A stretch of DNA of 64,000 nt from CALNXN01 sp942490645 (GCA_942490645.1 CALNXN010000007.1:62001-126000); one strand, 5' to 3'; positions 33,993-43,946 are shown, numbered from the stretch's first letter. The notes: generated by a model not told the origin, from the letters alone. A program made the numbers and translations.

Positions 33993-35825
33993 ATGCTCGA
34001 TCAAATGCCGACGGGTACCATTGCGCAGATCAAGGGTTTGCGGGTGGAATTTCAAACCAAGGACGGACCAGTCGTTGGGGTGGAAGATGTATCGTTTGAC
34101 ATCAATGCGGGTGAAACCGTCTGTGTGGTGGGCGAATCCGGGTCCGGGAAATCGGTGTCCTCACTGTCGCTGATGCGGCTGGTGGAGTTTGGTGGTGGCG
34201 AGATCGCCGGTGGGCAATTGCTGTTCGACCGCCCCGATGGCAAGGACGTTGACCTTGCATCGGCCAGTCAGGATTTGATGCGCACCATTCGTGGCAATGA
34301 AATCGGGATGATCTTTCAGGAGCCGATGACGGCACTGAACCCTGTGTTCACCGTCGGCCGGCAGTTGACCGAAGGGCTGCGGCTGCACAAGTCAATGTCC
34401 AAGGCGGAGGCCGAAGCGCGCGCGCTGGAATTGCTGCGCGAAGTGCGCATCCCCGAGCCGGAGCGGCGCCTGCAGCAGTATCCGCACGAATTGTCCGGTG
34501 GCATGCGCCAGCGTGTGGTGATCGCGATGGCATTGGCGTGCAAGCCACGCCTGCTGATCGCCGATGAGCCGACGACAGCGCTTGATGTGACCATTCAAGC
34601 CGAGATTCTGGCATTGATGGACCGGCTGAAACGCGAGACCGGCACGGCCGTGATGTTCATCACGCATGACATGGCCGTGGTGGCACAGATGGCTGACCGT
34701 GTGGTGGTCATGTTCCGCGGCAACAAGGTCGAAGAGGGGCCGGTCAGCCAAATCTTCAACAACCCGCAACACCCCTATACCAAGGCGCTACTGGCTGCGG
34801 TGCCCAAGCTGGGCGAGATGACGGGCAAGGCCTATCCCGAACCGATGAAACTGTTGGGCAGCGACGATCACGAGATCAAGCCGATCACTGGCACCAACGA
34901 GGTTTTACTGACCGTCAATAACCTGACCACAAGGTTCCCGGTCAAGGGCGGGTTGCTGCGCCGTACGGTCGCGAATGTGCATGCGGTCGAGGACGTGTCC
35001 TTTACCATCAACAAGGGCCAGACCCTGAGCCTGGTCGGAGAATCCGGTTGCGGCAAATCCTCTGCCGGGCGGTCGATCTTGCGACTTGTGGAGCCGATCT
35101 CGGGCGAAATCCGCGTGGGCGATGTGGACATCATGGCGCTGGATCAACGGGCCCTGCGGGCGGCACGTCTGGACATGCAGATGATCTTTCAAGACCCCTT
35201 CGCCTCGTTGAACCCGCAGATGCAGCTGAGCGATCAGGTGGCCGAACCGATCCACAACTTTGGCACGCTCCAAGGTCAGGCGATCATGGACCGTGTCGGG
35301 ATGCTGTTTGACCGGGTGGAACTGCCGCGCAGCTTCATGCGCCGCTTTCCGCATGAATTGTCGGGCGGCCAACGCCAGCGGGTCGCGATTGCGCGTGCTT
35401 TGGCGCTGAACCCCAAGCTGATCATCTCGGATGAAGCGGTGTCGGCGCTGGATGTGTCAGTGCAGGCGCAGGTGCTGAACCTGATGATGGAATTGCAGCA
35501 GGAGATGGGAATATCGTACCTGTTCATCAGCCACGACATGGCCGTCGTCGAACGCGTCAGCCATTTTGTCGGCGTAATGTACCTGGGGCGGATCGTTGAA
35601 ATGGGACCTCGCAGCAGGGTGTTTGAAAACCCGCAACACCCCTACACGCAGGCCTTGATGAAGGCGGTTCCGATTGCGGACCCTGACAAACGCAAAGAGG
35701 AAAAAGACCTGAACTTCAAGCCGATCCCGTCGCCCATTCACCCGGCCTCCTATGTGCCCGAGCCGTCGAAATACCAAGAGGTCGAGCCGGGGCATTTCGT
35801 GCTTTTGACAGACAGCGGGTATTGA
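33993..35825 (+). CDS. Peptide ABC transporter, fused double ATP-binding protein (DppDF/GsiA type)
   Basis: A 610-residue fusion of the DppD and DppF ATPases. First half: Walker A GESGSGKS at residues 47-54, signature LSGGMRQRVVIAMAL, Walker B LLIADEPTTALD. Second half: Walker A GESGCGKS at 349-356, LSGGQRQRVAIARAL, and LIISDEAVSALD. Each half ends in an oligopeptide-transporter C-terminal extension (HPYTKALLAAVPK and HPYTQALMKAVPI). It would energise the divergent permease pair. It is followed almost without gap by the ArgE-like gene, so import and hydrolysis are co-expressed. Confidence 0.95.
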   Translation: MLDQMPTGTIAQIKGLRVEFQTKDGPVVGVEDVSFDINAGETVCVVGESGSGKSVSSLSLMRLVEFGGGEIAGGQLLFDRPDGKDVDLASASQDLMRTIRGNEIGMIFQEPMTALNPVFTVGRQLTEGLRLHKSMSKAEAEARALELLREVRIPEPERRLQQYPHELSGGMRQRVVIAMALACKPRLLIADEPTTALDVTIQAEILALMDRLKRETGTAVMFITHDMAVVAQMADRVVVMFRGNKVEEGPVSQIFNNPQHPYTKALLAAVPKLGEMTGKAYPEPMKLLGSDDHEIKPITGTNEVLLTVNNLTTRFPVKGGLLRRTVANVHAVEDVSFTINKGQTLSLVGESGCGKSSAGRSILRLVEPISGEIRVGDVDIMALDQRALRAARLDMQMIFQDPFASLNPQMQLSDQVAEPIHNFGTLQGQAIMDRVGMLFDRVELPRSFMRRFPHELSGGQRQRVAIARALALNPKLIISDEAVSALDVSVQAQVLNLMMELQQEMGISYLFISHDMAVVERVSHFVGVMYLGRIVEMGPRSRVFENPQHPYTQALMKAVPIADPDKRKEEKDLNFKPIPSPIHPASYVPEPSKYQEVEPGHFVLLTDSGY

Positions 35826-35827
35826 TC

Positions 35828-36991
35828 ATGCCTGAACGCCTGACGCCGCTTGAGTTGATGCGCAAGCTGATCTCTTTTCCGACCGTGAGCCGCGACACCA
35901 ACATTCCGCTGATCGATTGGGTCGAGGAGTATCTGGCCAGCCACGGGATCGAGGCGCACCGCTATATCGACCCCGCACAGCCCAAACATGCGCTGTTTGC
36001 CCATGTCGGTCCTTGGGAAGAGGGCGCGGTTGTGCTGTCGGGCCACACGGATGTGGTGCCGGTCGATGGACAGCCTTGGGACAGCGATCCGTTCGAGGTG
36101 GTTGAAAAGGATGGCAAATACTTCGGTCGCGGCACCTGTGACATGAAGGGGTTTGACGCGCTGGCACTTTGGGCACTGGTGGAGGCGAAATACGCTGGCG
36201 TCAAACGCCCGCTGCAAATTGCGTTCAGCTTTGACGAAGAGGTCGGCTGTACCGGCGCGCCGCCGATGATCGAGGCCATGCAGCCGGTTCTGCCCAAGGG
36301 ATCGGCCGTGATCGTCGGCGAGCCATCCGAGATGCAGGCCGTCACCGGCCACAAGGGCGGCACCGGTTTTGCCACACATATCAAGGGGTTCGAGGTGCAT
36401 TCCTCGATCCTGCACACCGGGGTGAGCGCGATCATGTATGGTGCCAAGCTGATCGAGTGGTGCAACGAGGTGAACGCCGCCAACATGGCAAGCGAGCCAA
36501 GTGATCTGGCGGCCATGTTTGATCCGCCCTACACCAACGTTCATGTCGGCATGATCAGTGGTGGCACCGCCCACAACATCACCGCCAAGGACTGTCATTT
36601 CATGGTGGGTTTTCGGGTCGTGCCGGGTGAGGACAAGGCCATGTGGCGCAAGCGCTACATGGACAAAGTGGCTGAGGTGCAGGCGATGATGCGCGCGGTC
36701 GTGCCGGAGACCGGTATCGAGGTGGGGCACTTCTTTGACGTGCCCGCGCTGGAACCCGAAGAAGACGGGGCAGCCGAGCAATTGGTGCGTGCGATCACCG
36801 GCGACAATGCCACCCATGTTGTCAGCTACGGCACCGAGGCCGGGCAGTTTCAGCAGGCCGGATATTCGGCGGTGATCTGCGGGCCGGGCTCGATCGCACA
36901 AGCGCACCAGCCCAACGAATATATCTCCGTCAAGGAGTTCGAGGCCGGGCACGCGTTCATGCAAAGACTGGTCGCACGGTTGAGCGCGTAA
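35828..36991 (+). CDS. Acetylornithine deacetylase (ArgE)-like M20 peptidase
   Basis: A 387-residue M20 metallopeptidase. The zinc-site motifs are SGHTDVVPVDGQPW, GRGTCDMKGFDAL and FDEEVGCTGA, with the C-terminal histidine near GPGSIAQAHQPNEY. The sequence follows the ArgE branch: LMRKLISFPTVSRDTN and the pattern MEAFEVHSS. It deacetylates N-acetylornithine or a related N-acyl amino acid in the cytoplasm. A TTG six bases upstream overlaps the ATPase stop and is an alternative start. Its position in a transport operon suggests catabolic use of imported acyl amino acids rather than arginine synthesis. Confidence 0.88.
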   Translation: MPERLTPLELMRKLISFPTVSRDTNIPLIDWVEEYLASHGIEAHRYIDPAQPKHALFAHVGPWEEGAVVLSGHTDVVPVDGQPWDSDPFEVVEKDGKYFGRGTCDMKGFDALALWALVEAKYAGVKRPLQIAFSFDEEVGCTGAPPMIEAMQPVLPKGSAVIVGEPSEMQAVTGHKGGTGFATHIKGFEVHSSILHTGVSAIMYGAKLIEWCNEVNAANMASEPSDLAAMFDPPYTNVHVGMISGGTAHNITAKDCHFMVGFRVVPGEDKAMWRKRYMDKVAEVQAMMRAVVPETGIEVGHFFDVPALEPEEDGAAEQLVRAITGDNATHVVSYGTEAGQFQQAGYSAVICGPGSIAQAHQPNEYISVKEFEAGHAFMQRLVARLSA

Positions 36992-37173
36992 ACACACGGC
37001 GCTCGGACAATATCTGCGCACAGGTGCGCCATCCAACTATTTGAAAAGGCTAAAAAAGCGATGTCGGTAACGGGTGTGTATTGCGTTGGTATTCCTCCAG
37101 TGCAGAGGTCGATTTCGCGACGCGCAGAGCGCGAAAAAGCCGTGCGTATCATCCCTCGGCGCGGCTGCCGGAC

Positions 37174-38520
37174 ATGAGTGTTTTTCCCTTCACCGAGGCC
37201 ATGCCCATCACCTATCCCGGACCGCCCCCTGCTGCGGCGGATGTGGTGGTGATCGGCGGCGGCGTGATCGGTGTGTGCACAGCGCTATTTCTGGCGCGCG
37301 CAGGCAAGCGCGTGGTGCTTTTGGAAAAGGGGCGCATCGCGGCGGAACAGTCGGGCCGAAACTGGGGCTGGATCCGTGCGCAGGGTCGCGACCCCGATGA
37401 AATCCCGATTGTGCAGGAAGCGGGCCAGCTGTGGCGCGAACTGGCCCAGCAAACCAACGTCGATATCGGCTTGGTACAGGGTGGGGTCACCTATTTTGCC
37501 GAGACCGAAAAGCAGCTGGCCAACTATCAGGCGTGGATGCCGCATGCCCGCGCGCACGGGTTGGACAGCCGGATGTTGAGTGCAGCAGAGGTGGCGGAAC
37601 TGGTCCCCGGTATGGCGCGCGGGTATGCTGGTGCGATCTACACCGCATCCGACATGCGTGCGGAGCCTTGGGTCGCGGTGCCTGCGCTGGCCGGGATCGC
37701 GGCGCGCGAGGGCGCGGTGCTGGTGGAGCAGTGCGCGGTGCGGACCCTCGATATCGCCGCCGGGCGCGTGGCGGGCGTGGTTACCGAAGAGGGGCGGATC
37801 GCAGCACCCGAGGTGGTGCTGGCCGGGGGCGCGTGGTCGGCGCTGTTTTTGCGCCGTCATGGTGTTCAGATCCCGCAGCTTTCGGTGCGCGCAACGGTGG
37901 CCGCAACAGCACCGGTGCCGATGGTCTACCCCGGTGGCGCAGCTGACAGCAGCCTCGCGTTTCGGCAGCGGCAGGATGGCGGGTTGTCACTGGCACAGGG
38001 CGGATTTAGCGAGCTGTTCGTTGGACCTGATGCGTTTCGGGCGCTGCCGAAATACCTGACGCAATTGCGTGCAGATCCCTTGGGCGTTCGGCTGCACCCG
38101 GCAGCGCCCAAGGGCTACCCTGACGCCTGGGGCACAGCGCGCACATGGGACGCAGACCGAGCCGGCCCATTCGAGGCGATGCGCGTGCTGAACCCGGCCC
38201 CCAATGCGCGCAAGGTGGCCGCTTTGGGCCGCAGGCTGGAGGCGCTTTTCCCGGATTTTGGCCCGGTGCGGATCACATCTGCCTGGGCGGGCATGATCGA
38301 CACGATGCCGGATATCGTACCCGTGGTGGACCGCGTGGCGGATCTGCCGGGTTTGACCGTGGGCACGGGCATGAGCGGGCATGGGTTCGGCATTGGGCCG
38401 GGGATGGGCCGGGTGCTGGCGGACTTGGCGCAGGGCAAAACGCCCGGCCATGACCTGACGCGGTTCCGCCTGGCGCGGTTCACAGACGGCACCGCTATGC
38501 GCCTTGGTCCGGGAATTTGA
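37174..38520 (+). CDS. FAD-dependent oxidoreductase (DAO/DadA family)
   Basis: A 448-residue flavoprotein. The dinucleotide-binding VVVIGGGVIGVCTALFLARAGKRVVLLEKG is at about residues 21-50 (GxGxxG as GGGVIG). It continues as a D-amino-acid-dehydrogenase-like/glycine-oxidase-like DAO domain, closing with MSGHGFGIGPGMGRVLADL, the usual FAD-tail motif. It would oxidise an amine or D-amino acid. The start at 37174 (MSVFPFTEAM) is chosen because 31 upstream codons have no similarity to flavoprotein N-termini. The gene lies downstream of the ArgE-like gene with a 180-base gap. Confidence 0.85.
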   Translation: MSVFPFTEAMPITYPGPPPAAADVVVIGGGVIGVCTALFLARAGKRVVLLEKGRIAAEQSGRNWGWIRAQGRDPDEIPIVQEAGQLWRELAQQTNVDIGLVQGGVTYFAETEKQLANYQAWMPHARAHGLDSRMLSAAEVAELVPGMARGYAGAIYTASDMRAEPWVAVPALAGIAAREGAVLVEQCAVRTLDIAAGRVAGVVTEEGRIAAPEVVLAGGAWSALFLRRHGVQIPQLSVRATVAATAPVPMVYPGGAADSSLAFRQRQDGGLSLAQGGFSELFVGPDAFRALPKYLTQLRADPLGVRLHPAAPKGYPDAWGTARTWDADRAGPFEAMRVLNPAPNARKVAALGRRLEALFPDFGPVRITSAWAGMIDTMPDIVPVVDRVADLPGLTVGTGMSGHGFGIGPGMGRVLADLAQGKTPGHDLTRFRLARFTDGTAMRLGPGI

Positions 38521-38684
38521 CAGAACCGAATATTGCAGGCAAAGATTATCAACCAAGCAGCCACGTGAGCTTGGATGATAGGTGTATTGATGAGCGGTTG
38601 GAGAAATTGGAATGTCTCTTTGCGCGCGTAACCAGTCCGTGTGGTAAGGCTAGGCTTTCCGCTTCGCCCTGAGGGATAAGCGCG

Positions 38685-39164
38685 ATGTCAGACAAGATCG
38701 ATGAAAGCCTACGCGAGCATTTTCAGGATATACCAATCGGATCCCTCGTATGGGACGTCGCCCGTCGCCTGAGTGCGTTGGAAATCGCATATTTCGAACA
38801 ACGCCCAACGGATTCACCCCTGTCGACCTTGATGTGGCATGTGGCCTATGCGCCGGGACAGGGTATGACGTTTTATGCACGCCGCATGTCGATTGATCAG
38901 GCCACGTTCGGCCGGTACGTGAATACGTTGGTGGATGCGGGGCACATCCATAAAGAAACCGATGCGGAAGATAACCGCGTGCGGGTGTTGCGGCTGACAG
39001 AGGCGGGGTACGGATTTCTGCAAATGCAGCGCGAAACCTACCGCAACTTTGAGAAAATGATGCGGATGACGCTGGGTGCTGCCAAACATGATCGCTTGTC
39101 AGTTCTGCTTGTACATTTTTTACGATCCACCGATGCGATTTTGCCGGCACAGCCGGACCGGTGA
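38685..39164 (+). CDS. MarR family transcriptional regulator
   Basis: A 159-residue protein. A winged helix at about residues 45-115 carries ARRMSIDQATFGRYVNTLVDAGHIHKETDAEDNRVRVLRLTEAG (recognition helix and the wing's D-x-R-x-x-x-L motif). It sits between the FAD enzyme and the two amidohydrolases on the same strand and is likely to sense a substrate of the locus; the adjacent inverted repeats are candidate targets. Product would be a dimeric cytoplasmic repressor. Confidence 0.9.
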   Translation: MSDKIDESLREHFQDIPIGSLVWDVARRLSALEIAYFEQRPTDSPLSTLMWHVAYAPGQGMTFYARRMSIDQATFGRYVNTLVDAGHIHKETDAEDNRVRVLRLTEAGYGFLQMQRETYRNFEKMMRMTLGAAKHDRLSVLLVHFLRSTDAILPAQPDR

Positions 39165-39245
39165 TGCCCTTGCGTCATGTGGTGCGATTGCACTGCAGTC
39201 ATTTGGGATGTTTGATACACATAAGAAACCCATTTGGAGACAGAG

Positions 39246-40412
39246 ATGCCAGTCAAGAACCGTTTTGCCGAAATTCACGCCGATATCGCGAAATGGCGCC
39301 GGCATCTTCACACGATCCCCGAGCTTCAGTATGACCTGCCCAAGACGACGGCCTTCGTAGAAGAGCGCTTGCGCGAAATCGGGGTCGATGAGATCACCAC
39401 CGGGGTCGGGCAGAGCGGGCTGGTTGCGGTGATCCGCGGGCGCACCGATACAAACAACCGCGTCATCGGTCTGCGCGCGGATATGGATGCGTTGCCGATC
39501 GAAGAGGCGACCGGGTTGCCCTTTGCCTCCACCCATCGCGGCAAGATGCATGCCTGCGGGCATGACGGGCATACGGCGATCTTGCTGGGTGCGGCGCAAT
39601 ATCTGGCAGAGACGCGCAATTTCGACGGCACGGCGGTGCTGATCTTTCAACCCGCAGAAGAGGGTGGCGCGGGCGGTCTGGCGATGTGCAATGACGGGTT
39701 GATGGAGCGGTGGGGTATCGAAGAGGTCTACGGGATGCACAACATGCCGGGTTTGGCCGTAGGGCAATTCGCGATCCGTCCCGGTGCATTGCTGGCCTCC
39801 GCTGATGAATTCGACATTGTCGTGACCGGGCGGGGCGGACATGCGGCGGCTCCGCATGAAGCGGTGGATCCAAACATTGCAGCGGCACATGTGTTGCTGG
39901 GCTTGCAAAGCATCGCAAGCCGCAATGTCGATCCGCTGGCGCAGGTGGTCGTGTCAGTCTGCGCGCTGCATTCGGATACACATGCGCATAACGTCATTCC
40001 GCAATCCACGCGGATGACCGGAACAATGCGCACGCTGGATGGCGATGTGCGCACGCATGTGCAGGCGCGGATCCGAACCATCGCGCAATCGACGGCCGAG
40101 GCCTACGGCTGCACCGCCACCGTGACCTTCGAGGATGGCTACCCGGTGACTGTTAACGCGCAGGATAACACTGATTACGCGGCAGATGCCGCACGGGTCG
40201 TGGCGGGCGACGTGATCACGGACACGCCCCCCATCATGGCGGCGGAAGACTTTTCCTTCATGCTGCAGGAACGACCCGGCGCATACATCATGATCGGCAA
40301 TGGCGACGGTCCCGTCGTGCATCACCCGGCCTACCAGTTTGATGATGAGGCGATCCCTGCGGGCTGCAGTTGGTTTGCGGAAATCGTTGAACGTCGGATG
40401 CCTGTGGCTTAG
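39246..40412 (+). CDS. M20 family amidohydrolase (hippurate/N-acyl-amino-acid hydrolase), copy 1
   Basis: A 388-residue M20 metallohydrolase of the amidohydrolase/aminoacylase branch. Metal ligands: HACGHDGHT (~residues 101-109), IFQPAEEGGAGG, YGMHNMPG, and the terminal HHPAYQFDDEAI. These hydrolyse amide bonds of N-acyl or N-benzoyl amino acids. The ATG at 39246 has GGAGA five bases upstream. The neighbouring paralog shares the architecture and many identical stretches, pointing to a local duplication. Confidence 0.92.
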   Translation: MPVKNRFAEIHADIAKWRRHLHTIPELQYDLPKTTAFVEERLREIGVDEITTGVGQSGLVAVIRGRTDTNNRVIGLRADMDALPIEEATGLPFASTHRGKMHACGHDGHTAILLGAAQYLAETRNFDGTAVLIFQPAEEGGAGGLAMCNDGLMERWGIEEVYGMHNMPGLAVGQFAIRPGALLASADEFDIVVTGRGGHAAAPHEAVDPNIAAAHVLLGLQSIASRNVDPLAQVVVSVCALHSDTHAHNVIPQSTRMTGTMRTLDGDVRTHVQARIRTIAQSTAEAYGCTATVTFEDGYPVTVNAQDNTDYAADAARVVAGDVITDTPPIMAAEDFSFMLQERPGAYIMIGNGDGPVVHHPAYQFDDEAIPAGCSWFAEIVERRMPVA

Positions 40413-40445
40413 GTTCAGCCTATTCAAATTTAGGGAGTGTTTGCG

Positions 40446-41612
40446 GTGCCAGTGAAGAATCGATTTGCCGAATTGCACGAAGACATCACCGCGTGGCGGC
40501 GTGATCTGCATGAAAACCCGGAGATTTTGTTCGAGACGCATCGGACCTCTGCGCTGGTGGCGCAAAAGCTGCAGGACTTCGGCTGCGATGAGATCGTCAC
40601 CGGGATCGGGCGCACGGGCGTCGTGGGGGTGATCAAGGGCAAAGCCAACGGATCGGGCAAGGTGATCGGACTGCGCGCGGATATGGATGCGCTGCCGATT
40701 GAGGAAGAAACCGGACTGGAATACGCGTCCAAAACACCCGGCGCGATGCACGCCTGCGGGCATGACGGGCACACCGCGATGCTCTTGGGTGCGGCGCAAT
40801 ACCTGGCCGAGACACGCAATTTTGATGGCACTGTTGTCGTGATCTTTCAGCCTGCCGAAGAGGGCGGCGGCGGCGGCCGCGAGATGTGCAAGGACGGCAT
40901 GATGGAGCGGTTCGGCATTCAGGAAGTCTATGGCATGCACAACTGGCCCGGCGTGCCGACGGGGCAATTCGCAATCCGTCCGGGCCCGTTTTTTGCGGCC
41001 ACCGATATATTCGAGATCGAGGTCGAGGGTTTGGGCGGACATGCCGCCAAACCGCATGAGACGGTCGATACCACGGTGATCGCGAGCCAAATCGTGCTGG
41101 CCGCCCAAACCATCGCGAGCCGCAATGCGGATCCGGTGGACCGGATCGTCGTGTCGATCACCTCATTCGAGACATCATCCAAGGCGTTCAATGTGATCCC
41201 CCAAACGGTGATGCTGAAGGGAACGGTGCGCACCATGACGCCCGAAATGCGCGATTTGGCCGAAACGCGGCTGACCGCGATTGCCAAAGGCACCGCCGAG
41301 ATGATGGGTGGCACGGCGCGGGTGAATTATGTGCGCAACTACCCGGTGATGGTGAACCACGATGATCAGACGGCCTTTGCCGCGGATGTCGCGCGCGCGG
41401 TGTCGGGCGATTGTGCAGAGGCGCCGCTGGTCATGGGCGGCGAGGATTTCGCCTTCATGCTCGAAGAGCGGCCTGGCGCCTATATCCTTGTCGGCAATGG
41501 CAAAGAGGGCGCGATGGTCCACCACCCCAAGTACAACTTCAACGATGACGCAATCCCGGCAGGGTGCAGCTGGTGGGCAGAGATTGTCGAGCGCCGGATG
41601 CCAGCGGCCTGA
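40446..41612 (+). CDS. M20 family amidohydrolase, copy 2
   Basis: A 388-residue paralog of the preceding gene, with identical spacing of HACGHDGHT, IFQPAEEGGGGG, YGMHNWPGV and HHPKYNFNDDAI. The GTG at 40446 is chosen because it begins MPVKNRF exactly as copy 1 does and has AGGGAG eight bases upstream; another GTG nine bases earlier overlaps that site. The two copies differ around the substrate pocket loop (residues 160-190), so they may handle different acyl groups. Convergent with the glycosyltransferase gene, nine bases away. Confidence 0.92.
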   Translation: MPVKNRFAELHEDITAWRRDLHENPEILFETHRTSALVAQKLQDFGCDEIVTGIGRTGVVGVIKGKANGSGKVIGLRADMDALPIEEETGLEYASKTPGAMHACGHDGHTAMLLGAAQYLAETRNFDGTVVVIFQPAEEGGGGGREMCKDGMMERFGIQEVYGMHNWPGVPTGQFAIRPGPFFAATDIFEIEVEGLGGHAAKPHETVDTTVIASQIVLAAQTIASRNADPVDRIVVSITSFETSSKAFNVIPQTVMLKGTVRTMTPEMRDLAETRLTAIAKGTAEMMGGTARVNYVRNYPVMVNHDDQTAFAADVARAVSGDCAEAPLVMGGEDFAFMLEERPGAYILVGNGKEGAMVHHPKYNFNDDAIPAGCSWWAEIVERRMPAA

Positions 41613-41621
41613 CCCGTTGGC

Positions 41622-42659
41622 TCAGCCGGACCAGAGCATGTCATAGACCTGTGCGATGCCTGCGGCTTCGGCCTTGGCGCTGAATTGCGCCTCTGCCACT
41701 TCGCGGGCGGCGCGGGCCATCTGATCATAGTCAGCTGCGCTCAGAATCGCGGCGCAGGCTTGGGCGGCTGCTTCGGCATTTTGCTGCGGCACAATACGGC
41801 CCACACGACCCTGCGCGGCAAAGGCAGCGTAATACCCCGCCTCGCTGCCCACGAACGGCACACCGCTCGCCATCCCTTCCAAGGGAACCATGCCGTAGCC
41901 TTCATAGCGCGGCAGTTGGCACACCAGCGACAACCCGGCCAATACGTGCGGCAGGTCGGCTGCGGCTATTTCGCCGGGGAAAAGCAGACGATCCGCTAAC
42001 CCGGCGGCGGTGACCTTGTCCTGCAAGCCTTTGAGAAAGCTGTCATGTTTGCCGCCCGCGCGCCCGATTACGAGGGCCACCGCGCCGGGGCGTCGCGGCA
42101 AGAGGCGCAGCATTGCATCAACAAAAACATCCGTGCCCTTTTCCGGGCGGATGCGCCCGATGGTGGCGATCCCATGGGTGCCACCATAGCCCAATGCGGC
42201 CCATGCCGCGGCACGATCCGAAGCAGGACGCAGCGCATCCGTGTCGACCCCATGCGGCACCACGGCACGCACATGTGGCACGTGGCCAGCGGCGGCGTCG
42301 GTGGTGGCAATCACCGCGTCCATGCGAGAGATCAGCCAGCGTGGAAACACCGAATGGCGACGCTGTGCGGCGGAGGTAAAGACGATGCGGATGGGGCAGC
42401 GTAGCACGTCGCGCACCCACAGCGCGCTGCGCATTTCGGTGTTGCGGCGCACATGCCAGATGGCAAAGGGCAAGCCCTGCGGCGCGTGACGGCTGAGCGC
42501 GCGCGCGGCACTGCGCCGGATCGGTTCGGGGCAGCCGGGCAGGGGTTGGCCGACCAGTGCAAGATCGAATTGGGCGACTTGCTGGCGGATAACGTTGGCG
42601 GCCGTAGCGGACACACCGGTGAAATTGGGGTTGAAGTTGGTGACGTAGACCTCAGCCAT
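41622..42659 (-). CDS. Glycosyltransferase family 4 protein (LPS)
   Basis: A 345-residue GT4 enzyme. Residues ~185-300 carry the GT-B donor site: IGRIRPEKGTDVFVDAML (retaining, K/R-rich), PRYEGYGMVPLEGMASGVPFVGSEAG, which is the EX7E motif (E-G-Y-G-x-x-x-x-E). N-terminal acceptor domain starts MAEVYVTNFNPNFTGVSATA. Its ATG at 42659 overlaps the stop of waaA, so it is co-translated. Placement suggests it adds a sugar to the lipid A-Kdo core; the specific sugar is unknown. Confidence 0.88.
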   Translation of the reverse strand: MAEVYVTNFNPNFTGVSATAANVIRQQVAQFDLALVGQPLPGCPEPIRRSAARALSRHAPQGLPFAIWHVRRNTEMRSALWVRDVLRCPIRIVFTSAAQRRHSVFPRWLISRMDAVIATTDAAAGHVPHVRAVVPHGVDTDALRPASDRAAAWAALGYGGTHGIATIGRIRPEKGTDVFVDAMLRLLPRRPGAVALVIGRAGGKHDSFLKGLQDKVTAAGLADRLLFPGEIAAADLPHVLAGLSLVCQLPRYEGYGMVPLEGMASGVPFVGSEAGYYAAFAAQGRVGRIVPQQNAEAAAQACAAILSAADYDQMARAAREVAEAQFSAKAEAAGIAQVYDMLWSG

Positions 42660-43938
42660 CCTCAAGCTCCAGCGCCTTGATCAACCGCCCGGCGATCTGC
42701 GCAAGCTGGCCCTGCTTTTGCGCGGCGAATCTCTCCGCCGCCTGGCTGGCGGCGTTAAGAGCGTCCGGATCATCAAGCATGTGGTGCACAGCCTCGGCAA
42801 GGCTGTCGGCGTCCGCCGTGAAGGTCGCAGCGCCGCTCTGGATCATGTCGTCAAAGGTCTCGGCAAAGTTGGTGACATGCGGACCAGAGAGCACGGGGCG
42901 GCCAGCAGCCGCGACCTCAAACGGGTTGTGCCCGCCAATGGGTTTGAGCGATCCACCCAAGAAAACCACCGGCGCCAGCGCATACCACGTGCCCAATTCG
43001 CCCAGCGTATCCGCCAGATAGACCTGTGCGGTGGGCGGCGTTCCAGCAGAGCGTTGCGCGACACTAAGGCCGGTGGCGCGGATCAAGTCGGCCACCGCAT
43101 CACCGCGTTCAGGGTGGCGCGGGGCCAGGATGAGCGCCAGATCTGGGTGTGACTTCAGCAAGATTTGATGCGCGGCGAGCACGATCTCTTCCTCGCCGGG
43201 ATGAGTGGAGGCGGCGACCCAGACGGGGCGCTGGCCGAGCACTTTGCGCATGTCGGTGAGGGTCGTGGCGTCAATCGGCAGCGGATCCGAAAGCGATTTG
43301 AGGTTGAACCCGCGCGCCACCCGGTCGGGTGGGGCGTTCATGTCGACCATCGCTTGGGCCATGTCGTCGTTCTGGGTCAGGATCAGCGAGAACACGTCCA
43401 ACAGGTAGCGCGCGGTTTTGGGAACCCGTGCCCAGTTTCGGCGCGATCCCGCACTGAGCCGCGCATTCACCAGCGCCAGTTTGGCACCGCTGTCATAGGT
43501 CCGGCGCAGCATTTGCGGCCAAAGCTCACTTTCCACGAAGACGGCCGCGTTGGGCCGCCAATGCGCGAGAAACCGGTTCAGTGGTCCCTTGGCATCCAGC
43601 GGTGCGAACTGATGCACCGTGCGCGGCGGCATCCGGCGCGCGATCAGGTCTGCGGAGGTGGGCGTGCCCGAGGTGATCAGGAACTGTGCGCGCGGCTGCA
43701 TCTGGCCCATCATGGTGATGAGCGCCAGCACCGAAAGGCTTTCACCGACGGAGGCCGCGTGAAACCAGACCAACGGGCCGGAGCCTGCGCGGTTGTCGCT
43801 GGCGTGGCCCAGCTTTTCGTGGGCGCGCAGCACGGGCATCCCGGCGTTGCGGATCTTGTTCACCTCGCGGCGCGCGGCAAAGGGCAGGAGCACCGCGCTG
43901 AGGGCACAGTAGGTTGTGTATAGCAATGGGGCGGACAT
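42652..43938 (-). CDS. waaA: 3-deoxy-D-manno-octulosonic acid transferase
   Basis: A 428-residue inner-membrane-associated GT30 enzyme transferring Kdo from CMP-Kdo to lipid IVA. A signal-anchor-like N-terminus YTTYCALSAVLLPFAA is followed by WFHAASVGE (the conserved HAASVGE with catalytic glutamate), and the second half has VFVESELWPQML, VNARLSAGSRRNW, and FLGGSLKPIGGHNPFEVAAAG, all diagnostic. It precedes the GT4 gene with an 8-base overlap. Confidence 0.95.
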   Translation of the reverse strand: MSAPLLYTTYCALSAVLLPFAARREVNKIRNAGMPVLRAHEKLGHASDNRAGSGPLVWFHAASVGESLSVLALITMMGQMQPRAQFLITSGTPTSADLIARRMPPRTVHQFAPLDAKGPLNRFLAHWRPNAAVFVESELWPQMLRRTYDSGAKLALVNARLSAGSRRNWARVPKTARYLLDVFSLILTQNDDMAQAMVDMNAPPDRVARGFNLKSLSDPLPIDATTLTDMRKVLGQRPVWVAASTHPGEEEIVLAAHQILLKSHPDLALILAPRHPERGDAVADLIRATGLSVAQRSAGTPPTAQVYLADTLGELGTWYALAPVVFLGGSLKPIGGHNPFEVAAAGRPVLSGPHVTNFAETFDDMIQSGAATFTADADSLAEAVHHMLDDPDALNAASQAAERFAAQKQGQLAQIAGRLIKALELEDG

Positions 43939-43946
43939 GGGTCCGC

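Noticed and set aside
37081..37173. N-terminal extension of the FAD oxidoreductase
   Set aside because: 31 codons with no family similarity; the ATG at 37174 fits flavoprotein N-termini better.
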